Shown one piece after another: positions 9,374 through 15,964 of a stretch of DNA of 50,352 nt. The notes beneath the pieces were generated by a model, which saw nothing but the letters and a program-made list of their open reading frames with translations, was not told the origin of the DNA and searched no databases. Origin of the DNA: Streptococcaceae bacterium (lineage in GTDB: Bacteria; Bacillota; Bacilli; Lactobacillales; Streptococcaceae); the NCBI GenBank assembly GCA_031269775.1, contig JAISYQ010000017.1:1-50352 (forward strand). The letters are read 5' to 3'. Each line of letters begins with the position of its first letter. The stretch's first letter is position 1. Both the position numbers and the translations under genes were made by a program.

Positions 9374-9428
9374 AAGTTTTATTTTTATTGTAAATTGGTA
9401 AAACTTTTCCTCTAATTCTTAATCATTT
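9374..9428. repeat. direct repeat, copy 1 (3' flank of the SHP-like gene)
   Basis: A 55-base stretch nearly identical to 9594-9647; the shared core contains AAATTGGTAAAA and CTAATTCTTAATCATTT. The stop codon of the small hydrophobic peptide gene lies at its right edge. The second copy sits upstream of the same gene, so a peptide-gene unit seems to have been duplicated. Confidence 0.7.
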
Positions 9429-9512
9429 ACTTAATATAGGTGGCGATAAGAGCATCATTATAAACACCAATAAAGTAATGAATTTGTAATACTTAGTGAT
9501 AAATTTTTTCAT
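9423..9512 (-). CDS. short hydrophobic peptide (SHP-like candidate pheromone precursor), divergent from rgg
   Basis: A 29-residue open reading frame, too short for usual gene calling. It has a positive N-terminus (MKKFITKYYK), a hydrophobic core (FITLLVFIMMLL) and the tail SPPILSK. Upstream is a run of six G residues at 9520-9525, 7 bases before the ATG, which can pair with the 16S tail with wobble. It points away from the Rgg-type gene that starts 218 bases away. Rgg regulators of streptococci and lactobacilli commonly sit divergent from such SHP genes; the peptide is exported, trimmed and re-imported by an oligopeptide permease. Small size, charge pattern, ribosome site and position all fit. 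I do not recognise the peptide, and expression is unproven. Confidence 0.6.
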   Translation of the reverse strand: MKKFITKYYKFITLLVFIMMLLSPPILSK

Positions 9513-9593
9513 TACAATTCCCCCCTTTTTTTTGAATTAAAAATTAAGAAATAAATACAAATTTGCTCATTATTAACCTACTTGCATTCTAAC

Positions 9594-9647
9594 AAGTTTT
9601 ATTTTATTATAAATTGGTAAAATTTTTCCCCTAATTCTTAATCATTT
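9594..9647. repeat. direct repeat, copy 2 with a collapsed peptide ORF
   Basis: Second copy of the 9374-9428 repeat, upstream of the SHP-like gene. On the minus strand it is preceded at 9642-9656 by ATG, nine A residues and TGA, encoding only MKKK. This looks like a second copy of the small gene whose middle has been deleted, keeping start and stop contexts. Confidence 0.55.
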
Positions 9648-9695
9648 TTTTTTCATTGTAAAATGATAATCATAAAAAATAAAATATTTCAATTT

Positions 9696-9710
9696 TTATA
9701 ATCATTATAA
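9696..9710. promoter_or_regulatory. PerR/Fur-type box upstream of rgg
   Basis: TTATAATCATTATAA is an exact 15/15 match to the Bacillus PerR consensus (TTATAAT-N-ATTATAA, a 7-1-7 palindrome). It lies 19 bases before the rgg ATG and overlaps a possible -10 box (TATAAT, 9697-9702), a position fit for repression. A second partial palindrome, ATGATAATCAT at 9663-9673, resembles a Fur half site. The region is very AT-rich, so chance is possible, and no metal or peroxide genes are adjacent. Confidence 0.4.
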
Positions 9711-9729
9711 ATACAGAAGGTGATAATTT

Positions 9730-10641
9730 ATGTTTACAGATGATAAAATTTTTGGTTTGGTTTTTAAGGAACTTAGGCTATCAAAAGGTATTAAAGCAAG
9801 CGTCGCTTTTAAAGGTATCTGCTCTAAAAAAACCTTATATAATTTTGAAACGGGAAAAAATTGTGTAAATACCTTTATCTTTTTCAATCTATTGGAAAAC
9901 ATTGATGTTTCCTTAGCGGAGTTTGATACAATTATCAGAAATTATCAACCTGATAACACTGAGATGTTTCTTCAAACAGTAAATAATTTTTATTGTGAAA
10001 AAAATATACTTATGTTAAAAAAAACATTAGCAGAGTTACAACTTTTATCAAAAACAAAACCGGAAAATAATCTGCACATTTTAATAGTAGCAACGATAAT
10101 TTATGAGTTAGATCAAAATTTTACTATCCCTAAACAAGATTTGAAAAACGCTTCCGATTATTTAATAGGTGTTGATAAATGGGGCTATAACGGATTAAAA
10201 CTATTTTCCAATGTTTCTGATATTTTAAATGTTGAATTATCAAGCATGATCGTAAAAGAATTAATTAATAGTAAAAAAAATCTTTGCAACGATGAAAAAA
10301 TGTCAACAGCTATCACCAGGACATTACTCAACACATCTTACTCCTGTATCAAACATAACCACCTAGAAGATGCAGATGTTTTTTTAAAAAAAGCTCAATC
10401 TTTAATAGAAATAAAAACAAAGACAAGATTGACGTTAGATGTCATAGGTGAAATGTATGTTTTAAAATTTATGCAAGGCTTTTACCATTTAATATCTGGA
10501 AATGAAGAAAAGGGGACAGATTTGATGATTGCAGCAATCGAGAATTTCCGCTCAACAAAAGACAAAAAAATAATTCTTCAATATCAAAATTATTATACAG
10601 AAGCTCTTGCACAGGCCAAAGAAAAGGATAACAATTCGTAA
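9730..10641 (+). CDS. Rgg/GadR/MutR family transcriptional regulator
   Basis: A cytoplasmic peptide-sensing regulator of 303 residues. The N-terminal 65 residues form a helix-turn-helix of the XRE type, with LRLSKGIKASVAFKGICSKKTLYNFETGKN; the remainder is all-helical with TPR-like repeats typical of the Rgg C-terminal peptide-binding domain. The RNPP/Rgg length of about 290-300 fits exactly. AAGGTG precedes the ATG. The neighbours support a quorum-sensing role: a divergent short hydrophobic peptide gene (9423-9512) and, 187 bases downstream on the same strand, a double-glycine peptide gene. A PerR-like palindrome sits between its promoter and start. The ligand and target promoters are inferred, not shown. 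Confidence 0.8.
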   Translation: MFTDDKIFGLVFKELRLSKGIKASVAFKGICSKKTLYNFETGKNCVNTFIFFNLLENIDVSLAEFDTIIRNYQPDNTEMFLQTVNNFYCEKNILMLKKTLAELQLLSKTKPENNLHILIVATIIYELDQNFTIPKQDLKNASDYLIGVDKWGYNGLKLFSNVSDILNVELSSMIVKELINSKKNLCNDEKMSTAITRTLLNTSYSCIKHNHLEDADVFLKKAQSLIEIKTKTRLTLDVIGEMYVLKFMQGFYHLISGNEEKGTDLMIAAIENFRSTKDKKIILQYQNYYTEALAQAKEKDNNS

Positions 10642-10828
10642 ACGGGTATCATTGAAAGATATAGAAATGACCTAAAAGTTGACGCATAGTAAATACACAG
10701 GCCTTTTGATTGAAGAAATTCAGTCGTTGAAATCACAAAAAGCTACAAAGTGATAGCTAATGGTATTATAAAAATTGAAATTTGATGTATTGTATGCTAT
10801 TTTTTTTAAAAAAAGGAGAAAATAGCTT

Positions 10829-10987
10829 ATGAAAAAAGTATCTGCATCAGAAAGTCGCAATATTTCAGGTGGGTTTCATTGGCATTGTATGTTTTGTAAA
10901 GCCGGCGGTGCTTCAAAAGCAGAATACCTTCAGCATAGACAACTTAATCAAATGAATCCAATTCATGTTGCTTTAATTCGATTTTGA
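10829..10987 (+). CDS. double-glycine leader peptide with Cys/His-rich C-terminal part
   Basis: A 52-residue peptide, too short for usual gene calling. The leader MKKVSASESRNISGG ends in a Gly-Gly motif like those cut by C39-peptidase exporters during bacteriocin or pheromone export. The predicted 37-residue product starts FHWHCMFCKAGG and ends NPIHVALIRF. It holds C20, C23, H36 and H46, so C-x2-C-x12-H-x9-H, close to a C2H2 zinc-finger spacing except for the last gap. AAGGAG lies 10 bases before the ATG and a strong terminator follows. Immediately upstream is the Rgg-type regulator. No C39 exporter or immunity gene is visible in the window. It could be a bacteriocin, a signal, or a metal-binding peptide; I do not recognise it. 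Confidence 0.65.
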   Translation: MKKVSASESRNISGGFHWHCMFCKAGGASKAEYLQHRQLNQMNPIHVALIRF

Positions 10988-11001
10988 GAATAAAAATGAT
11001 C

Positions 11002-11042
11002 AAAAAGTTAGATCTTTATTCTAAATTAAGGTCTAACTTTTT
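11002..11042 (+). terminator. rho-independent terminator after the double-glycine peptide gene
   Basis: A 13-bp stem (AAAAAGTTAGATC at 11002-11014 against GGTCTAACTTTTT at 11030-11042, one G-U pair) with a 15-base loop and a U-rich 3' arm. It closes the peptide transcript and separates it from the ABC pair downstream. Confidence 0.8.
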
Positions 11043-11055
11043 AAAATTAACTTTA

Positions 11056-11075
11056 AGAGTCTGTTGACAGATTCT
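11056..11075. repeat. short dyad AGAGTCTGTT(G/A)ACA motif
   Basis: AGAGTCTGTTGACAGATTCT is a near-perfect dyad. Related sequences occur at 8245-8265 (inverted), 21720-21739 and at the ends of 41145-41205. It may be an end remnant of a mobile element. Here it sits only 12 bases before the FtsE-like start, upstream of its ribosome site. Confidence 0.4.
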
Positions 11076-11087
11076 AAGGAGTAAAAT

Positions 11088-11738
11088 TTGCTAACTATTA
11101 AAGCTATTGATGTTACGTTAGGAAGGAAAAAAATTCTCATAAATTTCTCTTTACAGCTTTTAGATGGAGAATTTATTTATATAACCGGTCAAAACGGTGG
11201 GGGGAAATCCACTTTACTAAAAGTCATCAACGGAGAAATAAAAACACACAAAGGTCAGATTGCAATTGACGAAATCCCTTTAAATGTTAACTTTCTGCCT
11301 TCATTAGTAAAACATCGAAGGAAAATCGGCTATATCCATCAAGATTTTCGTTTAATAGATGATTGGACAGTTTTTGAAAATATAGCTTATCCACTCTTAG
11401 CAAAGGGAGAAAATTTATCATTTATAAAAGCAAAAATATTGAATATTGCAACGCAGCTTAAAATTACTGATCAACTAAATCATTTTCCATTTGAAATTTC
11501 TGGCGGAGAAAAACAACGAGCAGCTATTGCGCGTGCTGTTATTAAAGGAGCACGCATTATTCTAGCAGATGAGCCTACTGGTAATTTGGATCCTCAAAAC
11601 TCTTATGAAATAGCAAAATTTTTATGCTCCATAAGTAAAAAAAATCGTGTTTGCGTTTTATTTGTTACACATGATATAGAATTAATTAAAAAAATTCCAA
11701 AAAAAGCAATAAATTTGGGAGAAATCAACAATGACTAA
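11088..11738 (+). CDS. FtsE-like ABC transporter ATP-binding protein
   Basis: A 216-residue ABC ATPase with Walker A GQNGGGKST (34-42), Q-loop Q85 in GYIHQDFRLIDDWTVFENIA, signature ISGGEKQ (137-143), Walker B IILADEPTGNLDP and the H-loop THD. The Q-loop neighbourhood and the DEPTGNLDP box match the FtsE/LolD/MacB branch, and FRLI-D--TVFENIA is FtsE-like. The start is TTG at 11088, with AAGGAG 6 bases upstream. It overlaps the permease gene by 8 bases, so the two make one complex. FtsEX normally governs cell-wall hydrolases at the septum, and two PcsB-like hydrolases are encoded at 32777-35321. A bacteriocin immunity or peptide export role is the alternative, given the peptide gene just upstream. 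Confidence 0.75.
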   Translation: MLTIKAIDVTLGRKKILINFSLQLLDGEFIYITGQNGGGKSTLLKVINGEIKTHKGQIAIDEIPLNVNFLPSLVKHRRKIGYIHQDFRLIDDWTVFENIAYPLLAKGENLSFIKAKILNIATQLKITDQLNHFPFEISGGEKQRAAIARAVIKGARIILADEPTGNLDPQNSYEIAKFLCSISKKNRVCVLFVTHDIELIKKIPKKAINLGEINND

Positions 11739-12369
11739 CTACTTAAACAATCGTTTTTGGTATGAATGTAAAATTTTTTTTCGCCTTGTTAAAAAAGAAA
11801 AAACAATCTTTCAAGGATTTATTTTTTTTTCTTCTTTTTTTTCTGCACTATTTTCAATTCTTTGTAAATTTACTTTTGCAGTTTTGCATTTAGAAAAAAG
11901 ACAAAATAAAAAAATTATGGAAACAACGATTTTTGAAATTTTTCAAGCAAATGGCGCAAAATCTGAACAAAATCTACTAATGTTTTATAAAATATTATCT
12001 TTTTTTTCGATCATTTTATTTTCCAGCATACTTATTATTGAAAGCTTTTACCTTTTTATTCACTTTCAAAGATATGCAAAATTAAAAGCATCAACGATTA
12101 GCATTAAACAATCTTTAGGTATTGCACCTGCCAAAATCGTTTATGAATTATTTAAAGAGCACTTTCTTTTATTGTTTTTTTGTTCTTTACTAAGTCTTTT
12201 CTTAGAGAAAGGTATTACCAGTATGTTTTTTTCAAAATTACCAGGATGGATTAATGGGGCAATCCCTAGCTATATTGGAGCTTTCTATTCCCTATATATT
12301 CTATTTCTTCTTCTTATTATTTTTTATCTTACAAAATTAAATATTGCGAAAAATTATTCATCTTTATAG
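11731..12369 (+). CDS. short FtsX-like ABC permease
   Basis: A 212-residue membrane protein with four membrane segments: about 28-50, 88-112, 143-160 and 184-200. The segment QRYAKLKASTISIKQSLGIA followed by PAKIVYELFKEHFLLL resembles the cytoplasmic coupling region of FtsX/MacB permeases (usually R--E---LR-LGA----I---F--E). Topology fits FtsX, but FtsX usually has about 295-300 residues with a large first extracellular loop of about 100 residues; here that loop is only about 35 residues (52-87). So it is either a strongly reduced FtsX or a different member of the superfamily. It overlaps the ATPase gene by 8 bases and converges on the HAD gene. Confidence 0.65.
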   Translation: MTNYLNNRFWYECKIFFRLVKKEKTIFQGFIFFSSFFSALFSILCKFTFAVLHLEKRQNKKIMETTIFEIFQANGAKSEQNLLMFYKILSFFSIILFSSILIIESFYLFIHFQRYAKLKASTISIKQSLGIAPAKIVYELFKEHFLLLFFCSLLSLFLEKGITSMFFSKLPGWINGAIPSYIGAFYSLYILFLLLIIFYLTKLNIAKNYSSL

Positions 12370-12404
12370 TCGATTAACTTAATTTATAGAAATTTCCTAA
12401 ATTT

Positions 12405-13172
12405 TTAAAATGCCCACTCATCTAAACTTGCCAAAATATAAGTTGGCGCCACAGGTAGCGCCTTTACTTCTTCAGGCTTAGTAAATCCGCTCGTTACTAA
12501 TAATGTATCAATATTATTTTCTAAACCCGCCTGAATATCTGTTAAATAATTATCACCAACCATCAATACATCTTCACGCTTACAATTAAGCAACTCAACT
12601 GCTTTATTCATCATAATCGCTTTGGGTTTACCGATATAAATTGGTTTTACCTGTGTTGCTGCCTCAACAAAACGAACCACTGAACCTGCCCCAGGTAACA
12701 GTCCTTTTTCCGTTGGCAAATTTAAATCAGGATTAGTTCCAATAAATGTTGCCCCATTTTGAATTGCTAGCATTGCAATCATCGCTTTTTCATAAGTTAA
12801 ATTCATATCTAAACCGACCACTACATAATCTGGATACATCTTTTCCCACAGATAACCTTCAGATAATATTTCATTCTTTAAGCCGCTCTCACCAATTATA
12901 TACACTTTCTTACCGCGATTTAACTTATTCATATAATCAACAGTAGCTCTACTTGCTGTATAAATTATCTTTTCCTCTACGTTAATAGCAAATTCCTTTT
13001 GCAAACGCTGCTGCACTATTTTTGGCGATTTAGTTGTATTGTTTGTCACAAATAAAAACGGCAAATTTTGCCGCTGCAACTCTTCTATAAAACGCTGTCC
13101 CGCTAAAATAATTTCATTCCCCTTATAAATCGTACCATCAAGATCAACCAAATATCCCTTGTATTGTTTCAT
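12405..13172 (-). CDS. HAD-superfamily IIA phosphatase (NagD/AraL-like)
   Basis: A 255-residue hydrolase. The catalytic motif I is DLDGTIYKG near residues 11-19, motif II is FVTNNTTKS (42-50), the lysine motif III is in [12 protein letters not shown], and motif IV is [13 protein letters not shown]. The cap lies between motifs II and III, as in subclass IIA. These enzymes dephosphorylate sugar phosphates, nucleotides or pyridoxal phosphate; the exact substrate cannot be read from the sequence. Length is standard for the TIGR01457-type Bacilli subgroup. It lies 20 bases downstream of def on the same strand and may be co-transcribed with it. Confidence 0.88.
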   Translation of the reverse strand: MKQYKGYLVDLDGTIYKGNEIILAGQRFIEELQRQNLPFLFVTNNTTKSPKIVQQRLQKEFAINVEEKIIYTASRATVDYMNKLNRGKKVYIIGESGLKNEILSEGYLWEKMYPDYVVVGLDMNLTYEKAMIAMLAIQNGATFIGTNPDLNLPTEKGLLPGAGSVVRFVEAATQVKPIYIGKPKAIMMNKAVELLNCKREDVLMVGDNYLTDIQAGLENNIDTLLVTSGFTKPEEVKALPVAPTYILASLDEWAF

Positions 13173-13192
13173 TAAAATACTAATCCTTTCAT

Positions 13193-13783
13193 TTACTCAA
13201 GAATTTCTAGATTTTTTCTAATTGACCATGGATCTTTTTTATTAATGTGATCAAAAAATAAAACACCATTTAAATGATCTAGCTCATGTTGCAGAACAAT
13301 TGCTTTATGATCCTTTAATCTGATTATCTGCTCTTCATTATTACAATTTATATACTTAACTGTTACTCGTTTATAGCGAGGCACAAATCCTAAAATTTCA
13401 CGCTTAACAGATAAACATCCTTCGCCATCTTTTAAACAAATTTCTTGAACTGAATGGACAATAATCTTTGGATTGTACATTACTTCTTCAAAATGTATAT
13501 TTTTTTCTTCATCAGAAATTAAAATAGCAAGCACACGCTTAGAAATATTAAGCTGTGGTGCCGCTAAACCTACACCACCACGCAATTTAAGCTTTTCAGC
13601 CATTTTTTGATCTTGTGAATTTTTTAGAAAAGTCATCATTATTTCACCAAATTTTAATAATTCTGATGTAATAGGCTTTTTAACCTCTTTGGCAACTAAA
13701 CGTAAAGTTTTATGCCCTTCATAAATAATATCTTTCATGGTAATAACATAATCATCTTGAATAACTCTCTCTAATGCATTCAT
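13193..13783 (-). CDS. def: peptide deformylase
   Basis: Removes the formyl group from the initiator methionine of nascent proteins. All three metal/active-site motifs are present: GGVGLAAPQ (69-77), EGCLS with metal ligand C123 (121-125), and QHELDH with H166, E167 and H170. The protein of 196 residues belongs to the longer type II deformylases of Gram-positives, with the extra segment between residues 85 and 110. The chosen ATG at 13783 has GGGAG 7 bases upstream; an internal ATG (MKDIIYEG, codon 16) is a possible alternative. Next upstream on this strand are a broken universal stress protein gene and a thioredoxin gene. Confidence 0.95.
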   Translation of the reverse strand: MNALERVIQDDYVITMKDIIYEGHKTLRLVAKEVKKPITSELLKFGEIMMTFLKNSQDQKMAEKLKLRGGVGLAAPQLNISKRVLAILISDEEKNIHFEEVMYNPKIIVHSVQEICLKDGEGCLSVKREILGFVPRYKRVTVKYINCNNEEQIIRLKDHKAIVLQHELDHLNGVLFFDHINKKDPWSIRKNLEILE

Positions 13784-13836
13784 ACTTTTCTCCCAATATA
13801 AATTTGGTCAAAACTTTTTAAGTTAAGCAATAATAT

Positions 13837-13979
13837 CACTCTTTCTTTTCATGATGGACAATCAATACATCACATGAAGCATGGCTAATAACATATTGGC
13901 TTACTGAACCTATCATAAAACGCTCTATTGCATTTAAACAAGATTGCCCAATCATAATCAAATCATTTCCTATAAGTTC
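13837..13979 (-). pseudogene. C-terminal remnant of a universal stress protein (UspA family)
   Basis: On the minus strand a frame without a start codon encodes about 47 residues: NDLIMIGQSCLNAIERFMIG, then SVSQYVISHASCDVLIV and HHEKKE before a TGA at 13839-13837. This matches the conserved UspA end (DLIV-G--G------LGSVS-YV--HA-CPVLVV). The first two thirds, including the N-terminal beta strand, are missing. The frame opens inside the last codons of the thioredoxin gene, so a deletion appears to have joined the thioredoxin stop to the middle of the old usp gene. Confidence 0.75.
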
Positions 13980-14647
13980 TCAATAAATGAATCAATTTGC
14001 TCTTTTGTTTTGTGAAATTTATCCACATAGCGCCCAATCTCTTTGCCATTTTCGATCACTACAAAACTAGGAATGCCCAAAATTTCCCATTTAATAGCTA
14101 AATCTAAAAATTGATCACGATTAACTTCAATAAAGATGTATTCAGTGTGTTTACTTTCAATTTCAGATATTTTTGGTTTAATAAAGCGACAATCTCCACA
14201 CCAATCAGCCGTAAAAAAGAAAATGTTTTTCCCTACTTTGACATATTTTTCTAATTCTTCATAATCTTTTGGTTTAATCACGCACTTGCTCCTTTCTTCT
14301 ACATTGTCAACTTCTTTACGATCAATAGAAACAATTACTCCTGTATAAATATCTGCTAAAAATTCATAAACGATGTAACTTTCATCCTCTTTGCGAATAA
14401 TTCCACCACGATAAACTTTATATTTAACCGCAAAACGAGTAAATTTTTCTGGTTTTTCTTCAATATAAGCCACTTCAATTGCTCCTTCTTTTAAAAAAGA
14501 TCTTTTAATCATCTCTAATATTTCTTTGGTTGATAAATGCTTTTTATCTTTATATATCAAAGTAGTTACTACTCCTAAAGTTGCACCCAACACTAAAGAC
14601 GCGCCAATCCCTACTTTAACTAATGATGAAAATTTCTTCTTACTCAT
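13970..14647 (-). CDS. membrane-anchored PepSY-like domain joined in frame to a thioredoxin-like protein (YtpP type)
   Basis: A single 225-codon frame holds two parts. Residues 1-122 have a basic N-terminus, one membrane segment (VKVGIGASLVLGATLGVVTT) and a beta-rich segment ending in a PepSY-like YEFLADIYTGVIVSIDRKEV. Residues 123-225 form a thioredoxin fold with FFTADWCGDCRFIKP and a cis-proline IPSF. In relatives I remember, a small exported protein and a YtpP-like thioredoxin are separate genes next to pepA. Here a GTG at 14281-14279 (codon 123, VIKPKDYEEL) has AAGGAG 7 bases upstream (14294-14289), so thioredoxin may be made both alone and as a fusion. The thioredoxin would be cytoplasmic if made from GTG. 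It is divergent from pepA. Confidence 0.75.
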   Translation of the reverse strand: MSKKKFSSLVKVGIGASLVLGATLGVVTTLIYKDKKHLSTKEILEMIKRSFLKEGAIEVAYIEEKPEKFTRFAVKYKVYRGGIIRKEDESYIVYEFLADIYTGVIVSIDRKEVDNVEERSKCVIKPKDYEELEKYVKVGKNIFFFTADWCGDCRFIKPKISEIESKHTEYIFIEVNRDQFLDLAIKWEILGIPSFVVIENGKEIGRYVDKFHKTKEQIDSFIENL

Positions 14648-14774
14648 ATTATCCTCATTCTATTTTTTATCTTAAATCTATTTTATCATATCAAGCGTTT
14701 TCTAAAATAGAATCTAGCATTAATCTAAGCTAAAATATAGTTGTTTGATTTGATGTATGAAAGGATTTGAGTAT

Positions 14775-15851
14775 ATGAATGAAAGACTATTTAAACGTAT
14801 TCAAGAATTAACGCAGTTAAAAGCAACTTCAGGAAATGAACAAAATGTTTACAACTATCTACGTAAACATATTACCCCTCTTGTTGATGAAGTTATAACA
14901 GACGGTTTAGGTGGCATCTTTGGCATTCGTCACAACAAGGATAAAGAAGCTCCACGTGTTATGGTTGCTTCCCACATGGATGAAATTGGCTTTATGTTAA
15001 TTAGTATTAAAAAAAATGGCTTATTTAGAGTACAACCTCTTGGAGGATGGAATCCGATGGTTGTACAAGCACAACGTTTCACTCTTACTACCAGAAAAGG
15101 GGATCCTATTCCTGTTATATCTGGTTCTATCTCACCTCACCTGCTAAGCGAAGTTGATGATAAACAAAACATCAAAGTGGAAGATATTTTATTTGATGGC
15201 GGCTTTGAATCAAAAGAAGAAGCAGAAAGTTTTGGTATTCAACCAGGAGACGCCATTGTTCCAGAAACTAAAACCATTTATACGGCAAATAAAAAAAATA
15301 TTATCGCCAAAGCTTGGGATAATCGCTACGGCTGCACTATGGTGTTAGAAGCACTTGAAACATTAAAAGAGACCAAGCTTAACAACACACTAATTGCTGG
15401 TGCTAACATTCAAGAAGAAGTGGGTTTACGCGGAGCACAAGTTTCAACAACATTATTTAAACCAGATATTTTCTTTGCTGTTGATTGTTCAGCTGCTAAT
15501 GATATCAGCGAGAAAAAAGATGAGTTTGGACATATAGGCAAAGGAACACTGATTCGTATCTATGATCCTGGTTTTATTATGTTAAAAAATATGCACGAAT
15601 TTTTATTAGATATGGCTCAAACTCACAATATACCTTATCAATACTACGTTTCAAAAGGCAGTACTGATGCAAGTGTCGCTCATTTCAAAAATAATGGGAT
15701 CCCATCTTCAGTTATTGGAGTGGTAGCACGCTATATCCACTCACACCAAACACTTTTTAACATTGCTGATTTTGAAGCTGCACAAGAATTACTAGTACAA
15801 GTCATAAAAAAACTTGATAAAAGTACTGTTGACACTATTTATGGGAGATAA
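14775..15851 (+). CDS. pepA: M42 family glutamyl aminopeptidase PepA
   Basis: A di-metal aminopeptidase that removes N-terminal Glu/Asp (and others) from peptides. Metal-binding motifs are VASHMDEIGFM, AWDNRYGC, IQEEVGLRGA (with the catalytic EE), FFAVDCS and the final RYIHSHQTLF. Length is about 358 residues, as expected. An ATG at 14757 is in frame, but the ATG at 14775 (MNERLFKRIQELTQL) is better: AAAGGA sits at a good distance and family members begin there. It is divergent from the thioredoxin gene and followed by a secreted transglutaminase-like gene 113 bases away. Confidence 0.94.
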   Translation: MNERLFKRIQELTQLKATSGNEQNVYNYLRKHITPLVDEVITDGLGGIFGIRHNKDKEAPRVMVASHMDEIGFMLISIKKNGLFRVQPLGGWNPMVVQAQRFTLTTRKGDPIPVISGSISPHLLSEVDDKQNIKVEDILFDGGFESKEEAESFGIQPGDAIVPETKTIYTANKKNIIAKAWDNRYGCTMVLEALETLKETKLNNTLIAGANIQEEVGLRGAQVSTTLFKPDIFFAVDCSAANDISEKKDEFGHIGKGTLIRIYDPGFIMLKNMHEFLLDMAQTHNIPYQYYVSKGSTDASVAHFKNNGIPSSVIGVVARYIHSHQTLFNIADFEAAQELLVQVIKKLDKSTVDTIYGR

Positions 15852-15964
15852 AAATAAAAATCATAAGTAAAATTCTATATATCAAGTTTTATCTTTTTAA
15901 AAAAAATGATAAAATTCTTTAAAAGAGACAATTTATTAAAGTTTAAAAAGTTGGGAGAAAAATT

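Noticed and set aside
11088-12369. Naming the ABC pair ftsE and ftsX outright
   Set aside because: The permease is too short and lacks the large external loop, and prfB is not adjacent; family-level naming is safer.
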